The position numbers and the translations under genes are program-made. From positions 1 to 15,331 of the forward strand of contig JASEIE010000046.1 in the NCBI GenBank assembly GCA_030024065.1: a stretch of DNA of 15,331 bases. Direction: 5' to 3'. Below the pieces are notes generated by a model, which was not told the origin of the DNA, did not search any database, and saw nothing but the letters and a program-made list of their open reading frames with translations. Positions 1 through 7,558 of the stretch are shown here, one piece after another. Source of the DNA: Thermodesulfobacteriota bacterium. GTDB taxonomy: Bacteria > Desulfobacterota > BSN033 > UBA1163. Each line of letters begins with the position of its first letter. The first letter of the stretch is position 1.

Positions 1-212
1 GACAGGTTTGTCCTTATTTTTTAACTAGTTCCGAGTTTTTTCGTAACAGTCTCTAATAGATAATAAGTTAGAAGCAAAATTTCAAATCATTTTTTGCATA
101 AAAAAGTAGCCTGTCCCCTTTTTACTTTTTCACCTTGACTTTTCCATTTGATGGAATAAAATGGAATCACCTTTATCCATTATTCTAATTCATTATTCTA
201 TGGGGATCAACG
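1..212. other. Upstream non-coding region with a partial repeat
   Basis: No gene is visible. The window opens with GACAGG (1-6), and CCTGTCCCC occurs at 111-119, so the two form a widely spaced inverted pair about 100 bp apart. They may be the ends of a small palindromic or IS-derived element cut by the window edge. The direct repeat ATTATTCTA occurs at 179-187 and 192-200. The promoter for the following kinase lies at 135-162. Confidence 0.35.
135..162 (+). promoter_or_regulatory. Sigma-70-like promoter for the first histidine kinase
   Basis: TTGACT (135-140) and TAAAAT (157-162) are separated by 16 bp, close to the sigma-70 consensus. The predicted transcription start is near 169, giving a leader of about 44 nt before the ATG at 213. 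A modest GGGGA Shine-Dalgarno precedes that ATG. Promoter calls from sequence alone are error-prone in AT-rich DNA. Confidence 0.5.
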
Positions 213-1340
213 ATGGTCGAAATCCTGAAAAGCCGTCATTCCTTCCTTGATTTCGTTCAGGTAGCCTTTGTCCTCACGGACATCCACACGAAAATCCTTT
301 ATACCAACCGTTATACCGAACGTCTCTTCGGCTATACGAGGGAGGAAATAGAGGGCCAGAGGATCAGAACCCTTTTTCTCGAAGAGGACCTGACCTATTT
401 TCTTCCCAACATCGTTTATCTCACTCTTTACAGGGGAGGCTTTGAAGGGGAAGCCCTTCTAAGACAGAAGGATGGGAAGAGGCTTTTTGCTCATCTCTCC
501 ACTGCCTCTTTTAAAGAAGAGGGGGAGGTCTTTTTAACTTTTTCTTTACAGGAAATTCAGCGATTAAAAAAACTGGAGAAGGAAAAATTGGAGATGGAGC
601 ACCGGACAATCCTTGGATTGATGGTGGAGGAGATTGCCCATCAGGTTCGAAATCCAATCCTTTCGATTGGGGGCTATGCCCAGCGTCTTATCCAAACCTC
701 CACTTCTTTACCAAAGAGTAAGGTTTATCTCGACCGAATTCTTCGGGAGACAAACAGACTGGAGATGATGATTCGGCGGATGGAAGAGGTGGTTCAGATA
801 CAAAGGCCGGTTTTCCAGAAGGAAAATATTCTTGAGGTCGTAGAAAGGGCGCTTCAGAGTGTTTCCCAAAAGCAGACAGCGAAGGGAATCACTTTCAATT
901 TAGAAACAGGGTCTTTAAAAGGGGATGAACACTTTTATATTGGTAGAGACCTGGTGACCAAAGCCCTTTCTCATATTTTAGAAAATAGTATTGAGTCCGT
1001 TGGCAAGATGGAGGGAAGAAAAGGGGCCAAGAGAGTAAAGGTCCTTCTTGCCTGTGACGAAGGAAATGTGGAGATCTTCATCTCAGACAGAGGGGAGGGG
1101 ATTTCTAAAAAGAATCTCCATCACATCTTCGATCCTTTCTATTCCACCAGACCCGAACGGGTGGGATTGGGTCTCACTTTTGTGAAGAGAGTGGTGGAAG
1201 AACATGGAGGAAGAATTCAGATCGAAAGTCGGCTCAAAAGGGGAACAACAGTGGTGCTCACTTTTCCAAAAGATCGTAGGCGAAAGATTCGCAGAGAATT
1301 CATCTCTCCTGAAGCAGGCCATCCTCTTTCATCTCCTTAA
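213..1340 (+). CDS. PAS-domain sensor histidine kinase, cytoplasmic
   Basis: Predicted two-component sensor kinase that autophosphorylates on histidine and passes the phosphate to a response regulator not present in this window. The 375 residues contain an N-terminal PAS sensor domain (about 10-115), a short coiled coil (115-130), a HisKA domain with H143 in the H-box (AHQVRNP) and a C-terminal HATPase_c domain. The ATPase has the N-box N258, the G1 box D292-x-G294-x-G296, the F-box FDPF near 306 and the G2 box GLGL at 318-321. No transmembrane segment or signal peptide is seen, so it should sense a cytoplasmic or membrane-diffusible signal. The basic tail after residue 353 is not part of a known domain. 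ATG 213 is chosen for its upstream GGGGA and because the PAS domain begins soon after. The ligand is unknown. Confidence 0.9.
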   Translation: MVEILKSRHSFLDFVQVAFVLTDIHTKILYTNRYTERLFGYTREEIEGQRIRTLFLEEDLTYFLPNIVYLTLYRGGFEGEALLRQKDGKRLFAHLSTASFKEEGEVFLTFSLQEIQRLKKLEKEKLEMEHRTILGLMVEEIAHQVRNPILSIGGYAQRLIQTSTSLPKSKVYLDRILRETNRLEMMIRRMEEVVQIQRPVFQKENILEVVERALQSVSQKQTAKGITFNLETGSLKGDEHFYIGRDLVTKALSHILENSIESVGKMEGRKGAKRVKVLLACDEGNVEIFISDRGEGISKKNLHHIFDPFYSTRPERVGLGLTFVKRVVEEHGGRIQIESRLKRGTTVVLTFPKDRRRKIRREFISPEAGHPLSSP

Positions 1341-1402
1341 GATAGTGTTTTCTTCATATTTTTTCATGAGGGGTATGACACCCTCGAACGATGAAAACCC
1401 TT

Positions 1403-1448
1403 AATCCCCCCTTCCCCCCCGTTTAGAAAAGAGGGGAAAGGGGGGATT
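1403..1448. repeat. C-run/G-run palindromic repeat, copy 1
   Basis: The left arm starts AATCCCCCC at 1403 and continues through a second C-run to about 1421. A short A/T-rich loop follows, then the right arm of two G-runs ends GGGGGATT at 1448. The arms can fold into a long imperfect hairpin. A second copy of the same design lies at 7488-7536, so this is a dispersed intergenic family rather than a gene-specific terminator. There is no U-run after the stem, although it sits downstream of the kinase stop and could slow transcription or stabilise mRNA. Confidence 0.7.
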
Positions 1449-1532
1449 TGAAATTCTATTTTCTAACTAATGGGTCATGCCCAATTTGGCCACCCACAAA
1501 CCATGAAAGTGGTCTGTGATTATTTTCTGTAG

Positions 1533-1554
1533 GGGCGGCCCTCAGTGGCCGCCC
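1533..1554. repeat. GC-rich hairpin, dispersed-repeat type
   Basis: A perfect 8-bp inverted repeat, GGGCGGCC (1533-1540) and GGCCGCCC (1547-1554), encloses a 6-nt loop. It lies 42 bp before the thioesterase start. It resembles short palindromes that recur between genes in many genomes. It could be a REP-like remnant or a leader hairpin for the thioesterase mRNA. Only one copy is visible here. Confidence 0.5.
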
Positions 1555-1596
1555 GATTTGGGAACTGAATCTGGATAAAATGTTCGGAGGAAGAAT

Positions 1597-2034
1597 ATGA
1601 TGGATGAAAAGATGAGAGAGGCTTTTTTCAAACAGGTGGAAAGAGAGCCCTTTACAAAAAAATTCGGACTCAAATTAATCCATTTGGATGAAGGGTACTC
1701 CAGGGTGGAGATGACATTCACCCCGGACATGGAAAATCTTTTCGGCATGGCGCATGGAGGGGCGCTCTTTGCCCTGATTGATGAAGCCTTTGAGACCGCC
1801 TGCAATTCGTATGGCACCCTTGCGGTGGCTTTGAACATGAATATCACCTATCTTTCTTCTCCTACCCCGGGTAGCCGGCTCATTGCCGAAGCAAAGGAGT
1901 ATCATCGAACCCGGAAGACGGCTATCTATGACATCAGAGTTTCCGATGAACAGGGCAATCTGATCGCTTCCTGCCAAGCCGTTGCCTATCGGAAGGGAAC
2001 TCCTCTTTCCTTCATAGGGAAGGAGAAAAAATAA
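1597..2034 (+). CDS. PaaI-family hotdog-fold acyl-CoA thioesterase
   Basis: Predicted cytosolic thioesterase that hydrolyses acyl-CoA or aryl-CoA thioesters, as PaaI releases CoA from phenylacetyl-CoA pathway intermediates. The 145-residue length is typical of a single-domain hotdog protein. The family signature is visible: N47, the HGG motif at 53-55 at the start of the long hotdog helix, and D62 in the position of the family's catalytic Asp. The remaining strands (about 75-135) match the fold. GGAGG about 10 bp upstream supports ATG 1597; the adjacent ATG 1600 is also possible. The gene appears to stand alone between a palindromic repeat and the next promoter. The exact substrate is unknown; a detoxifying or CoA-recycling role for aromatic acyl-CoAs would suit an organism with a UbiD cassette, but that is inference. 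Confidence 0.85.
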   Translation: MMDEKMREAFFKQVEREPFTKKFGLKLIHLDEGYSRVEMTFTPDMENLFGMAHGGALFALIDEAFETACNSYGTLAVALNMNITYLSSPTPGSRLIAEAKEYHRTRKTAIYDIRVSDEQGNLIASCQAVAYRKGTPLSFIGKEKK

Positions 2035-2051
2035 TTTTTCCCCTCCCCGGG

Positions 2052-2079
2052 TTGACATCCCTACCATACAGGTTACAAT
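2052..2079 (+). promoter_or_regulatory. Sigma-70-like promoter for the DUF151 gene
   Basis: A consensus TTGACA (2052-2057) is followed after 16 bp by TACAAT (2074-2079), one base off TATAAT. Transcription would start near 2086, about 45 nt before the ATG at 2131. This makes the DUF151 gene an independent unit even though it lies under 100 bp after the thioesterase. Confidence 0.65.
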
Positions 2080-2130
2080 AGTTGCAAATTGTCATATCCG
2101 ATTTTTCTGACATTTTTTTAAAGGAAATCG

Positions 2131-2631
2131 ATGGAAAAAGAACTGATGGAAGTGAAAGTCATGGGGATTGTGGTTGACCCCAAGGCATCGAACCCTGTGG
2201 TCGTTTTGGTGGATCTTAATGGTCAGAAAGCCCTGCCCATCTGGATCGGTGTGTTTGAGGCAGAGGCAATTTCAAGGGGCATTGAAGATGTGGTGACGCT
2301 TCGCCCCATGACACACGATCTGCTCAAACAGATTCTGGATACCTTTCAGGCCTCCCTCACGCGGATCGTGATCAACGATTTAAAGGATAATACATTTTAC
2401 GCCAATCTTTTTTTTGATGTGGATGGAAGGGAACTCATTGTAGATAGCCGACCGAGTGATGCCATTGCCCTGGCAGTCAGGGTGAAGGCGCCTATCTTTA
2501 TTGCTCAATCAGTCGTAGAAGCGACAAAAGATCTGGGTCTCTTAGCCTCCAGGATGTTAGAAGACCAGGATGAACTGAAATCCATTATCGAGAGTATGAA
2601 ACCGGAGGACTTCGGAGACTTTAAGATGTAG
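2131..2631 (+). CDS. DUF151 / bifunctional nuclease (BFN) family protein
   Basis: A member of the DUF151 family, whose plant representatives are described as bifunctional nucleases; most bacterial members have no demonstrated function. The family hallmarks are present in order: LPIWIG (35-40), followed by an EAEAI helix; RPMTHDL (58-64); the strand with FYANL (89-93); and VDSRPSDAIALAVR (104-117), the most conserved block. After about residue 130 there is an acidic tail with no recognised motif. At 166 residues it has the usual length for the stand-alone bacterial form. AAGGA just upstream supports ATG 2131. It has its own sigma-70-like promoter. No partner gene suggests a pathway, and enzymatic activity should not be assumed from the family name. 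Confidence 0.88.
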   Translation: MEKELMEVKVMGIVVDPKASNPVVVLVDLNGQKALPIWIGVFEAEAISRGIEDVVTLRPMTHDLLKQILDTFQASLTRIVINDLKDNTFYANLFFDVDGRELIVDSRPSDAIALAVRVKAPIFIAQSVVEATKDLGLLASRMLEDQDELKSIIESMKPEDFGDFKM

Positions 2632-2692
2632 CTCCTTCCCTCCTAACCCACCCTTTGTTATTCTTCTTTCTATTCCATCATCGTATTATTTT

Positions 2693-2756
2693 GTCATTCC
2701 GCACTTGATGCGGAATCCATTTTATTTCTTTAGATTCCTATTGGCAAAGGAATGAC
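2693..2756. repeat. 64-bp palindromic mini-element (REP/MITE-like)
   Basis: The outer ends GTCATTCC (2693-2700) and GGAATGAC (2749-2756) are perfect 8-bp inverted repeats. Within the left half a separate perfect hairpin is formed by ATTCCGCA (2696-2703) and TGCGGAAT (2709-2716) with a 5-nt loop. Short GTCATTCC...GGAATGAC elements of this kind are dispersed in many environmental bacterial genomes. No coding capacity. Its position just upstream of the sigma-54 promoter could affect that promoter, but it could equally be a passive insertion. Confidence 0.65.
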
Positions 2757-2771
2757 GCCCCTTCCTTCCCC

Positions 2772-2804
2772 TGACAGAAATGTTCCAGATTTTGACAGAT
2801 TGTC
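2772..2804 (+). promoter_or_regulatory. Candidate enhancer-binding-protein site
   Basis: Direct repeats TGACAGA occur at 2772-2778 and 2793-2799, 21 bp apart (about two helical turns). The second overlaps an inverted repeat GACA-N3-TGTC at 2794-2804. They lie about 105-135 bp upstream of the sigma-54 promoter, a usual distance for an activator site. Evidence is spacing and symmetry only; the activator is not in the window. Confidence 0.3.
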
Positions 2805-2906
2805 GCTTTGATTCGATTTTCCCTGACTTTACCGCCTCTTACCTAAAAAACATTTAGCCTATAAAAGTCGAATGGTTACAAGTTATCAAAAAGACCTTGA
2901 TTCCTT

Positions 2907-2922
2907 TGGCACATATTTTGCT
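2907..2922 (+). promoter_or_regulatory. Sigma-54 (RpoN) -24/-12 promoter
   Basis: TGGCAC (2907-2912), five bases, then TTGCT (2918-2922) matches the consensus TGGCAC-N5-TTGCW exactly, including the invariant GG and GC. Transcription should begin near 2933, giving a leader of about 27 nt before ATG 2960. Such promoters need an ATP-driven activator, so the downstream HTH and kinase genes should be inducible rather than constitutive. Confidence 0.8.
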
Positions 2923-2959
2923 ATAAATTGGAAAAATCCAAAAAAATGGGGGCAATTCG

Positions 2960-3142
2960 ATGTCTACTATGGAAAAGGATGAAGTATTAACGACAGGGGA
3001 TGCGATCGAATATTTGAAAATTTCAAAACCTACCTTCCTTAAATATATCCGGGTCGGCAGGATCAAGGCTATCAAGGCAGGGAAGGGGTGGAGGATCCTC
3101 CAATCTGAGTTAACCCGTTTCTTAAAAGGAGAAGTGAGTTGA
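2960..3142 (+). CDS. Small MerR/excisionase-type helix-turn-helix protein
   Basis: A 60-residue protein that is almost entirely one DNA-binding domain of the HTH_17/excisionase type. The turn is in the sequence TGDAIEYLKISKPTFLKYI (about 12-30), and the wing follows in IKAIKAGKGWRI (35-46). No effector or dimerisation domain is present. A purine-rich GGGGG stands 7 bp before ATG 2960; ATG 2969 is an alternative start. Its TGA overlaps the next gene's ATG (TGATG), so translation of the kinase is probably coupled to it. It is the first gene after the sigma-54 promoter. It may autoregulate the operon, recruit the transcription machinery at another locus, or be a relic of a mobile-element excisionase; the sequence does not decide. 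Confidence 0.8.
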   Translation: MSTMEKDEVLTTGDAIEYLKISKPTFLKYIRVGRIKAIKAGKGWRILQSELTRFLKGEVS

Positions 3143-6100
3143 TGATCAGGTGGATTAGAAAAAGTCTGACAATCAAATGGATGGTTTTTTCCATTCTACT
3201 GGCTATCCTCCCGCTGGCCATCGCAGGGTATCAAATTATTCAAATCTATCAAGGAGATTTGAAGAAATCGATCATTGAAATTGAAAAGATGAAGGCCAAC
3301 ATGGTAGTGGAAAAGACAGAGGCCTTTTTTGAGAACGTCTTATTGGGTCTCTTTTTGCTGACAATGAACGAAGGCTTTATAAAAGGGGGGCCATCCTATC
3401 AGAAGGAACATTTGGAAAATCTCCTTTATCAAAATAACCATTTATTAGAATTGACCCTCTTGGATAGAAAAGGAAGGGAGACAATAAAAGTTTCAAAATA
3501 TAAATTCGAAGGTTCATTGGGTCTGGAAGACCGTTCAAAGAGCGAGTTGTTTGAAGTTGTTTTATCAGGGGGAGTTTATTGGGGTGAGTTTAGCCTCGAT
3601 AAAGATGTCGTACCTTCCATGATCATTGCGGTCCCCGTCAAAGAATCCAATGGGGAACTGAAGAATGTATTGAGCGGAAGGATTACGTTCCCCTATCTCT
3701 GGAATTTAATTCCGAAACCCCTGACTGACAAAAAGGGAGTGACTTATGTGGTGGACGATCATGGGACACTCATTGCCCATACTGATATCAACAGCGCTTT
3801 GTCAAGACTAAATGTAAAACACCTTCCAATGGTCAAAAAGGTCCTTGACGGAAAAGAAGGGAATTTAGAGTTTGTAGATTCACGGGGTGAAAAATTTTTG
3901 GCGATCTACAGACCTATCCACAAATGGGGTTGGGGGGTGATTATTCAGGTGCCCGTGGTGGAAGCCTACAAGCCACTGCAACAGGTGGCACGCACCGCCT
4001 TCCAGTGGATTCTGATCACATTGGGGTTTGCCATAATCATCAGCCTCATCTTAACGAGAAGACTGACCGTTCCTATCAGGCGACTGTCCGGCGAGATGGC
4101 CAGGGTCTCTCAAGGGAATTTAGATGTTCATATTAAAACCACCCAGAAGGACGAGGTCGGGTTTCTGACAGGGTCCTTCAATCAGATGATTCACGATTTA
4201 AAGCATTCTCATGAAGCTATCAAAGAGGCCGAGGAGAAATACCGGAGGATCTTCGAAGAATCGAAGGATATGGTTTATATAACATCCGTTGAAGGAAAGA
4301 TCATCGATGTCAATCAAGCAGGGGTGGATTTATTTGGTTATGCAAGCAAGGAAGAGATGATGCAAGTTTATGTGAGAGATACTTTTTTTAACCCCGAGGA
4401 TCGAAAGAAATTTCGAAATGAAATTAGAAAAGAGTGGTTTGTTAAGGATTTTGAGGTCAAACTGAAAAGAAAAGATGGGACCCTAATAAATATCTTGATT
4501 ACAGCCAATGCCAGAAGAGACGATTCGGGTAAAATCATCAGTTATGAAGGAACCATCAAAGATATCTCCAATCGGAAGATCATGGAAGAAGAACTCCTTC
4601 GAAGGGCGGAGGAACTCCAGACCCTCCACGAGCTGAGTAATTTGATAAACCGATCCTTGGATTTAAATGCTGTTTTATCCCTTGCACTGGACAAAATGCT
4701 TAAATTAACAGGTTTTGAGATGGGAGGTACTTATCTCCTTCGGGAAGACGGTGAGACCTTCGAAGATAGATTTCTTAAAGGGTACTCCCCCGAATTTATT
4801 GAAAATTTGAAAATTCAAGGAATCGGCGGAGGGATTACGGGTGAAGCCGTTAGATTAAAGCAAACGGTAATCCTATCGATCGATAAATATCCTTTTTCCC
4901 AGAGGCTTCCATTTTTTAAGAAGGAGGGGATTCAGTCAATAGTTAGCATTCCCCTTCTGGGTAAAGAAAAAGCCGTAGGTGCCATCACCTTAACGAGTCG
5001 TTTCCACCGCACTCTTAACCAAAGGGATATCCATTTACTGGAAAGCATTGGAAGCCAGATTGGACTGGCGATTGAAAATGCCAAGCTTTTTTCCTTTGTT
5101 GAAAAAGCCAAATCAGAATGGGAAGCGACTTTCGACTCGGTGACCGACCTCATTTCCATTAAGGACAAGGATTATCGAATCCTTCGTGCCAATAAGGCAG
5201 TGTTTGAACGTTATGGGATGAAGCCCGAGGAGGTGATTGGCAAGAGATGTTATGAAGTTTTATACCATCGAGAGGGTCCCTGCGAAAAGTGTGCAGTATC
5301 GGATACATTCCTCACAGGAAGACCGGCTCTTGTAGAAAGAGGGAGCAAACTATTTAAAGGTATGGCCCAGTTTTCCACCTTTCCCATTTTAGATGAAAAT
5401 GGAGAGGTGGTTGCTGTGGTTGAGTCTATCAGGGATGTTACAGAACAGAAACGGATAGAGAAGGAAAAAGAGGTGATCAGCAATATCAACAAAATCCTTG
5501 CCTCCAGCCTCGATGTGAGGCAGGTGTTCAAGGCCGTCCATTCTGAACTGAAGAAAGCGCTGGATTCCGAAAGGATGACCATCACACTCCTGAATGAGGA
5601 AAGGGGAGATCTTCGGCATTTTGCATTGGAAAAAGATTATGATTCTCAAGAGTTGATGGAAGGCGTCACCTACACTTTGAAAGGAACCCCTTCTGAAAAA
5701 GCGATGAAAACAGGTCTTCCCGTCATTGTCTCAGACACCGAAAAACAGAATGATTCCTGGATCAGTGAAAAATTACTGGAAGAGGGAATTCATTCTATAC
5801 TGGTTTTTCCATTGGAGTATAAAGGAAAGATCTTCGGCACCATGAACTTCGGGAGTAAGCCGACCCACCACTTTTTACCGACACAGCTCAGTTTATTACA
5901 ACAGATTGCTCCTGGATTGGCCATCTCTATCCAGAATGCTCTTTTGCTCGACGAGATCAAGAAATCGGAAGAAAAATACAGGACCGTGGTTGAGGGGGCC
6001 CTTGATGGGATCGCAGTGGTGGGAACGGATTTCAAATTCAAATATACGAACAACAGGTTGGCAGAAATTCTGGGCTATACGAAAGAGGAACTGGAAGAAA

Positions 6101-7446
6101 TGGATTTTCGAAATATTCTGGCTGAAGAATCCAGACAATTTGTAGTCGATCGATATGTTAAGTGGGTGAGGAAGGAAGAGAATTCACCCCACTTTGAATT
6201 CAATGCCCTCAGGAAAGACGGAGAGGTTAGAAATATAGAGATGAGTAACAAGGAGATGAGAGATTCCGAAGGAACATTGAACTTCATCGCCATCATGAGA
6301 GATATCACTGAAAAGAAGAAGATGGAAGAGCAATTGTTTCAGTCTGAAAAACTACGATCCCTGGGCGAGATGGCGAGTGGTGTGGCTCACGATTTCAATA
6401 ATGCCCTGGCAGCGATCCTCGGAAATGCCCAGTTGATGCTGATCACCGCTCAGGATGAGGAGGCAAAAGAATCTCTCAGGACCATCGAAAAGGTTGCCAG
6501 AGATGCGGCACAGACCGTCAAACGGCTCCAGGAGTTCACCAGGAAGAGAACCCGGCAGGAACTATTCAAGATCGATATTAACTCGATCGTCAAAGATGCC
6601 GCTGAGATCACTAAACCCAGATGGAAGGATGATGCCCAGGGCAGGGGAATCCAGATCGAAATGGTTTTAAATCTGGGGGAGGTTTCTCCTATAGGAGGGA
6701 ATGCCTCTGAGATGAGGGAGGTCATTACCAATATGATTTTCAATGCCATTGAGGCCATGCCGGAAGGAGGAAAAGTCGATGTCCGGACCTTTCAGAAAGG
6801 AGGGGAAGTTTATATCCAGATCGCGGATACAGGCGCTGGAATGACCGAGGAGGTCAGAAAGAAGATATTTGAGCCCTTCTTCACGACAAAGCCTTTTACG
6901 AATACCGGTCTCGGATTAAGCATGTCCTACGGCATCATCAAGCGGTTCAGAGGAGAGATTGAAGTCGAAAGCAAGGTCGGAAATGGAACAACCTTCACGA
7001 TCGTTCTTCCCATCAACCTGGGGAGCGGAGAAGAGGCGATCCCTGATTCCACAATTAAGAAAGGGAAGAGCGCCCGGATCCTGGTCATTGAGGATGAAGA
7101 AACGGTGAGAGATGTCCTTGCCCAGATGCTTTCCAAGGTGAACCATCAGGTCACCGTGGCAAAGAATGGTGAGGAGGGGATCCGGCTGTTTAATGAACTA
7201 GAGTTTGATATGGTCCTGACCGATCTCGGGATGCCGGGTATGTCAGGCTGGGAGGTATGCCAGAAAATAAAAAAGATGAATCCATACACGCCGGTGGGGA
7301 TGATTACAGGATGGGGCATAGAGGTAAGTCAGAGCAAAATGGAGGAATGTGGCCTCGATTTTTTATTATCCAAACCCTTTGATTTCAATCAGGTGTTAAA
7401 AGTCGTCTCCGAGACGATGGAGTCCGGAACGACATTTTCATCTTGA
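3142..7446 (+). CDS. Membrane-bound multi-PAS/GAF hybrid sensor histidine kinase
   Basis: A 1434-residue inner-membrane hybrid kinase. Domains in order: TM1 (about 13-32); extracytoplasmic Cache-like sensor (34-284); TM2 (287-305); HAMP (306-359); PAS (364-479); GAF (504-649); PAS (659-769); GAF (784-934); PAS (944-1057); HisKA with H1083 in AHDFNN; HATPase_c with N1201, the G1 box D1229-x-G-x-G, FEPFF (1243-1247) and GLGL (1256-1259); and a C-terminal receiver with acidic pocket E1317/D1318, phospho-acceptor D1361, T1389 and K1411. All catalytic residues are intact. The second PAS carries a Cys cluster (C703, C714, C717). ATG 3142 is preferred because it overlaps the HTH stop as TGATG; TTG 3139 is an alternative one codon earlier, and AAGGAG at 3126-3131 serves either. 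It integrates a periplasmic ligand with several cytosolic inputs and may pass phosphate on through a separate Hpt protein or feed back on itself. The ligands are unknown. Confidence 0.93.
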   Translation: MIRWIRKSLTIKWMVFSILLAILPLAIAGYQIIQIYQGDLKKSIIEIEKMKANMVVEKTEAFFENVLLGLFLLTMNEGFIKGGPSYQKEHLENLLYQNNHLLELTLLDRKGRETIKVSKYKFEGSLGLEDRSKSELFEVVLSGGVYWGEFSLDKDVVPSMIIAVPVKESNGELKNVLSGRITFPYLWNLIPKPLTDKKGVTYVVDDHGTLIAHTDINSALSRLNVKHLPMVKKVLDGKEGNLEFVDSRGEKFLAIYRPIHKWGWGVIIQVPVVEAYKPLQQVARTAFQWILITLGFAIIISLILTRRLTVPIRRLSGEMARVSQGNLDVHIKTTQKDEVGFLTGSFNQMIHDLKHSHEAIKEAEEKYRRIFEESKDMVYITSVEGKIIDVNQAGVDLFGYASKEEMMQVYVRDTFFNPEDRKKFRNEIRKEWFVKDFEVKLKRKDGTLINILITANARRDDSGKIISYEGTIKDISNRKIMEEELLRRAEELQTLHELSNLINRSLDLNAVLSLALDKMLKLTGFEMGGTYLLREDGETFEDRFLKGYSPEFIENLKIQGIGGGITGEAVRLKQTVILSIDKYPFSQRLPFFKKEGIQSIVSIPLLGKEKAVGAITLTSRFHRTLNQRDIHLLESIGSQIGLAIENAKLFSFVEKAKSEWEATFDSVTDLISIKDKDYRILRANKAVFERYGMKPEEVIGKRCYEVLYHREGPCEKCAVSDTFLTGRPALVERGSKLFKGMAQFSTFPILDENGEVVAVVESIRDVTEQKRIEKEKEVISNINKILASSLDVRQVFKAVHSELKKALDSERMTITLLNEERGDLRHFALEKDYDSQELMEGVTYTLKGTPSEKAMKTGLPVIVSDTEKQNDSWISEKLLEEGIHSILVFPLEYKGKIFGTMNFGSKPTHHFLPTQLSLLQQIAPGLAISIQNALLLDEIKKSEEKYRTVVEGALDGIAVVGTDFKFKYTNNRLAEILGYTKEELEEMDFRNILAEESRQFVVDRYVKWVRKEENSPHFEFNALRKDGEVRNIEMSNKEMRDSEGTLNFIAIMRDITEKKKMEEQLFQSEKLRSLGEMASGVAHDFNNALAAILGNAQLMLITAQDEEAKESLRTIEKVARDAAQTVKRLQEFTRKRTRQELFKIDINSIVKDAAEITKPRWKDDAQGRGIQIEMVLNLGEVSPIGGNASEMREVITNMIFNAIEAMPEGGKVDVRTFQKGGEVYIQIADTGAGMTEEVRKKIFEPFFTTKPFTNTGLGLSMSYGIIKRFRGEIEVESKVGNGTTFTIVLPINLGSGEEAIPDSTIKKGKSARILVIEDEETVRDVLAQMLSKVNHQVTVAKNGEEGIRLFNELEFDMVLTDLGMPGMSGWEVCQKIKKMNPYTPVGMITGWGIEVSQSKMEECGLDFLLSKPFDFNQVLKVVSETMESGTTFSS

Positions 7447-7487
7447 CTTTACGGCAGTTTATATGAAAGACTGAAGCAAGAATAGAT

Positions 7488-7536
7488 AATCCCCCCTCCC
7501 CCCCCCTTTAGCAAAGGGGGGCGAGGGGGGGGTGAA
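7488..7536. repeat. C-run/G-run palindromic repeat, copy 2
   Basis: Same architecture as the element at 1403-1448. AAT starts at 7488 and is followed by two C-runs. TTTAGCAAA forms the loop, and two G-runs of the right arm end in GGTGAATC. The stem can be very stable. It lies 41 bp after the hybrid kinase stop and directly before the small membrane protein gene, where it could act as a transcription brake. The right arm contains a possible GTG start codon (7532) that I judge to be fortuitous. Confidence 0.7.
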
Positions 7537-7558
7537 TCTATTTTATAAGGTTAAAGCG

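Larger units (their letters stand above)
2632..2959. other. Regulatory intergenic region before the HTH/kinase operon
   Basis: These 328 bp hold no gene. From left to right they contain a 64-bp palindromic mini-element (2693-2756), a pair of TGACAGA direct repeats (2772-2799) overlapping a GACA-N3-TGTC inverted repeat, and a perfect sigma-54-type promoter (2907-2922). This is the layout expected of an enhancer-dependent promoter region. Confidence 0.5.

Noticed and set aside
1403..1560. CRISPR array or rho-independent terminators
   Set aside because: The repeats are single palindromes without regular spacers, and no U-run follows the stems.
1675..2067. 130-codon - strand frame over the thioesterase gene
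   Set aside because: Antisense shadow of a clearly recognised + strand gene, with no family features.
7532..7558. GTG start for the small membrane protein inside the G-run repeat
   Set aside because: The codon arises from the palindromic repeat; ATG 7559 has a better-placed AAGG and begins the plausible protein.
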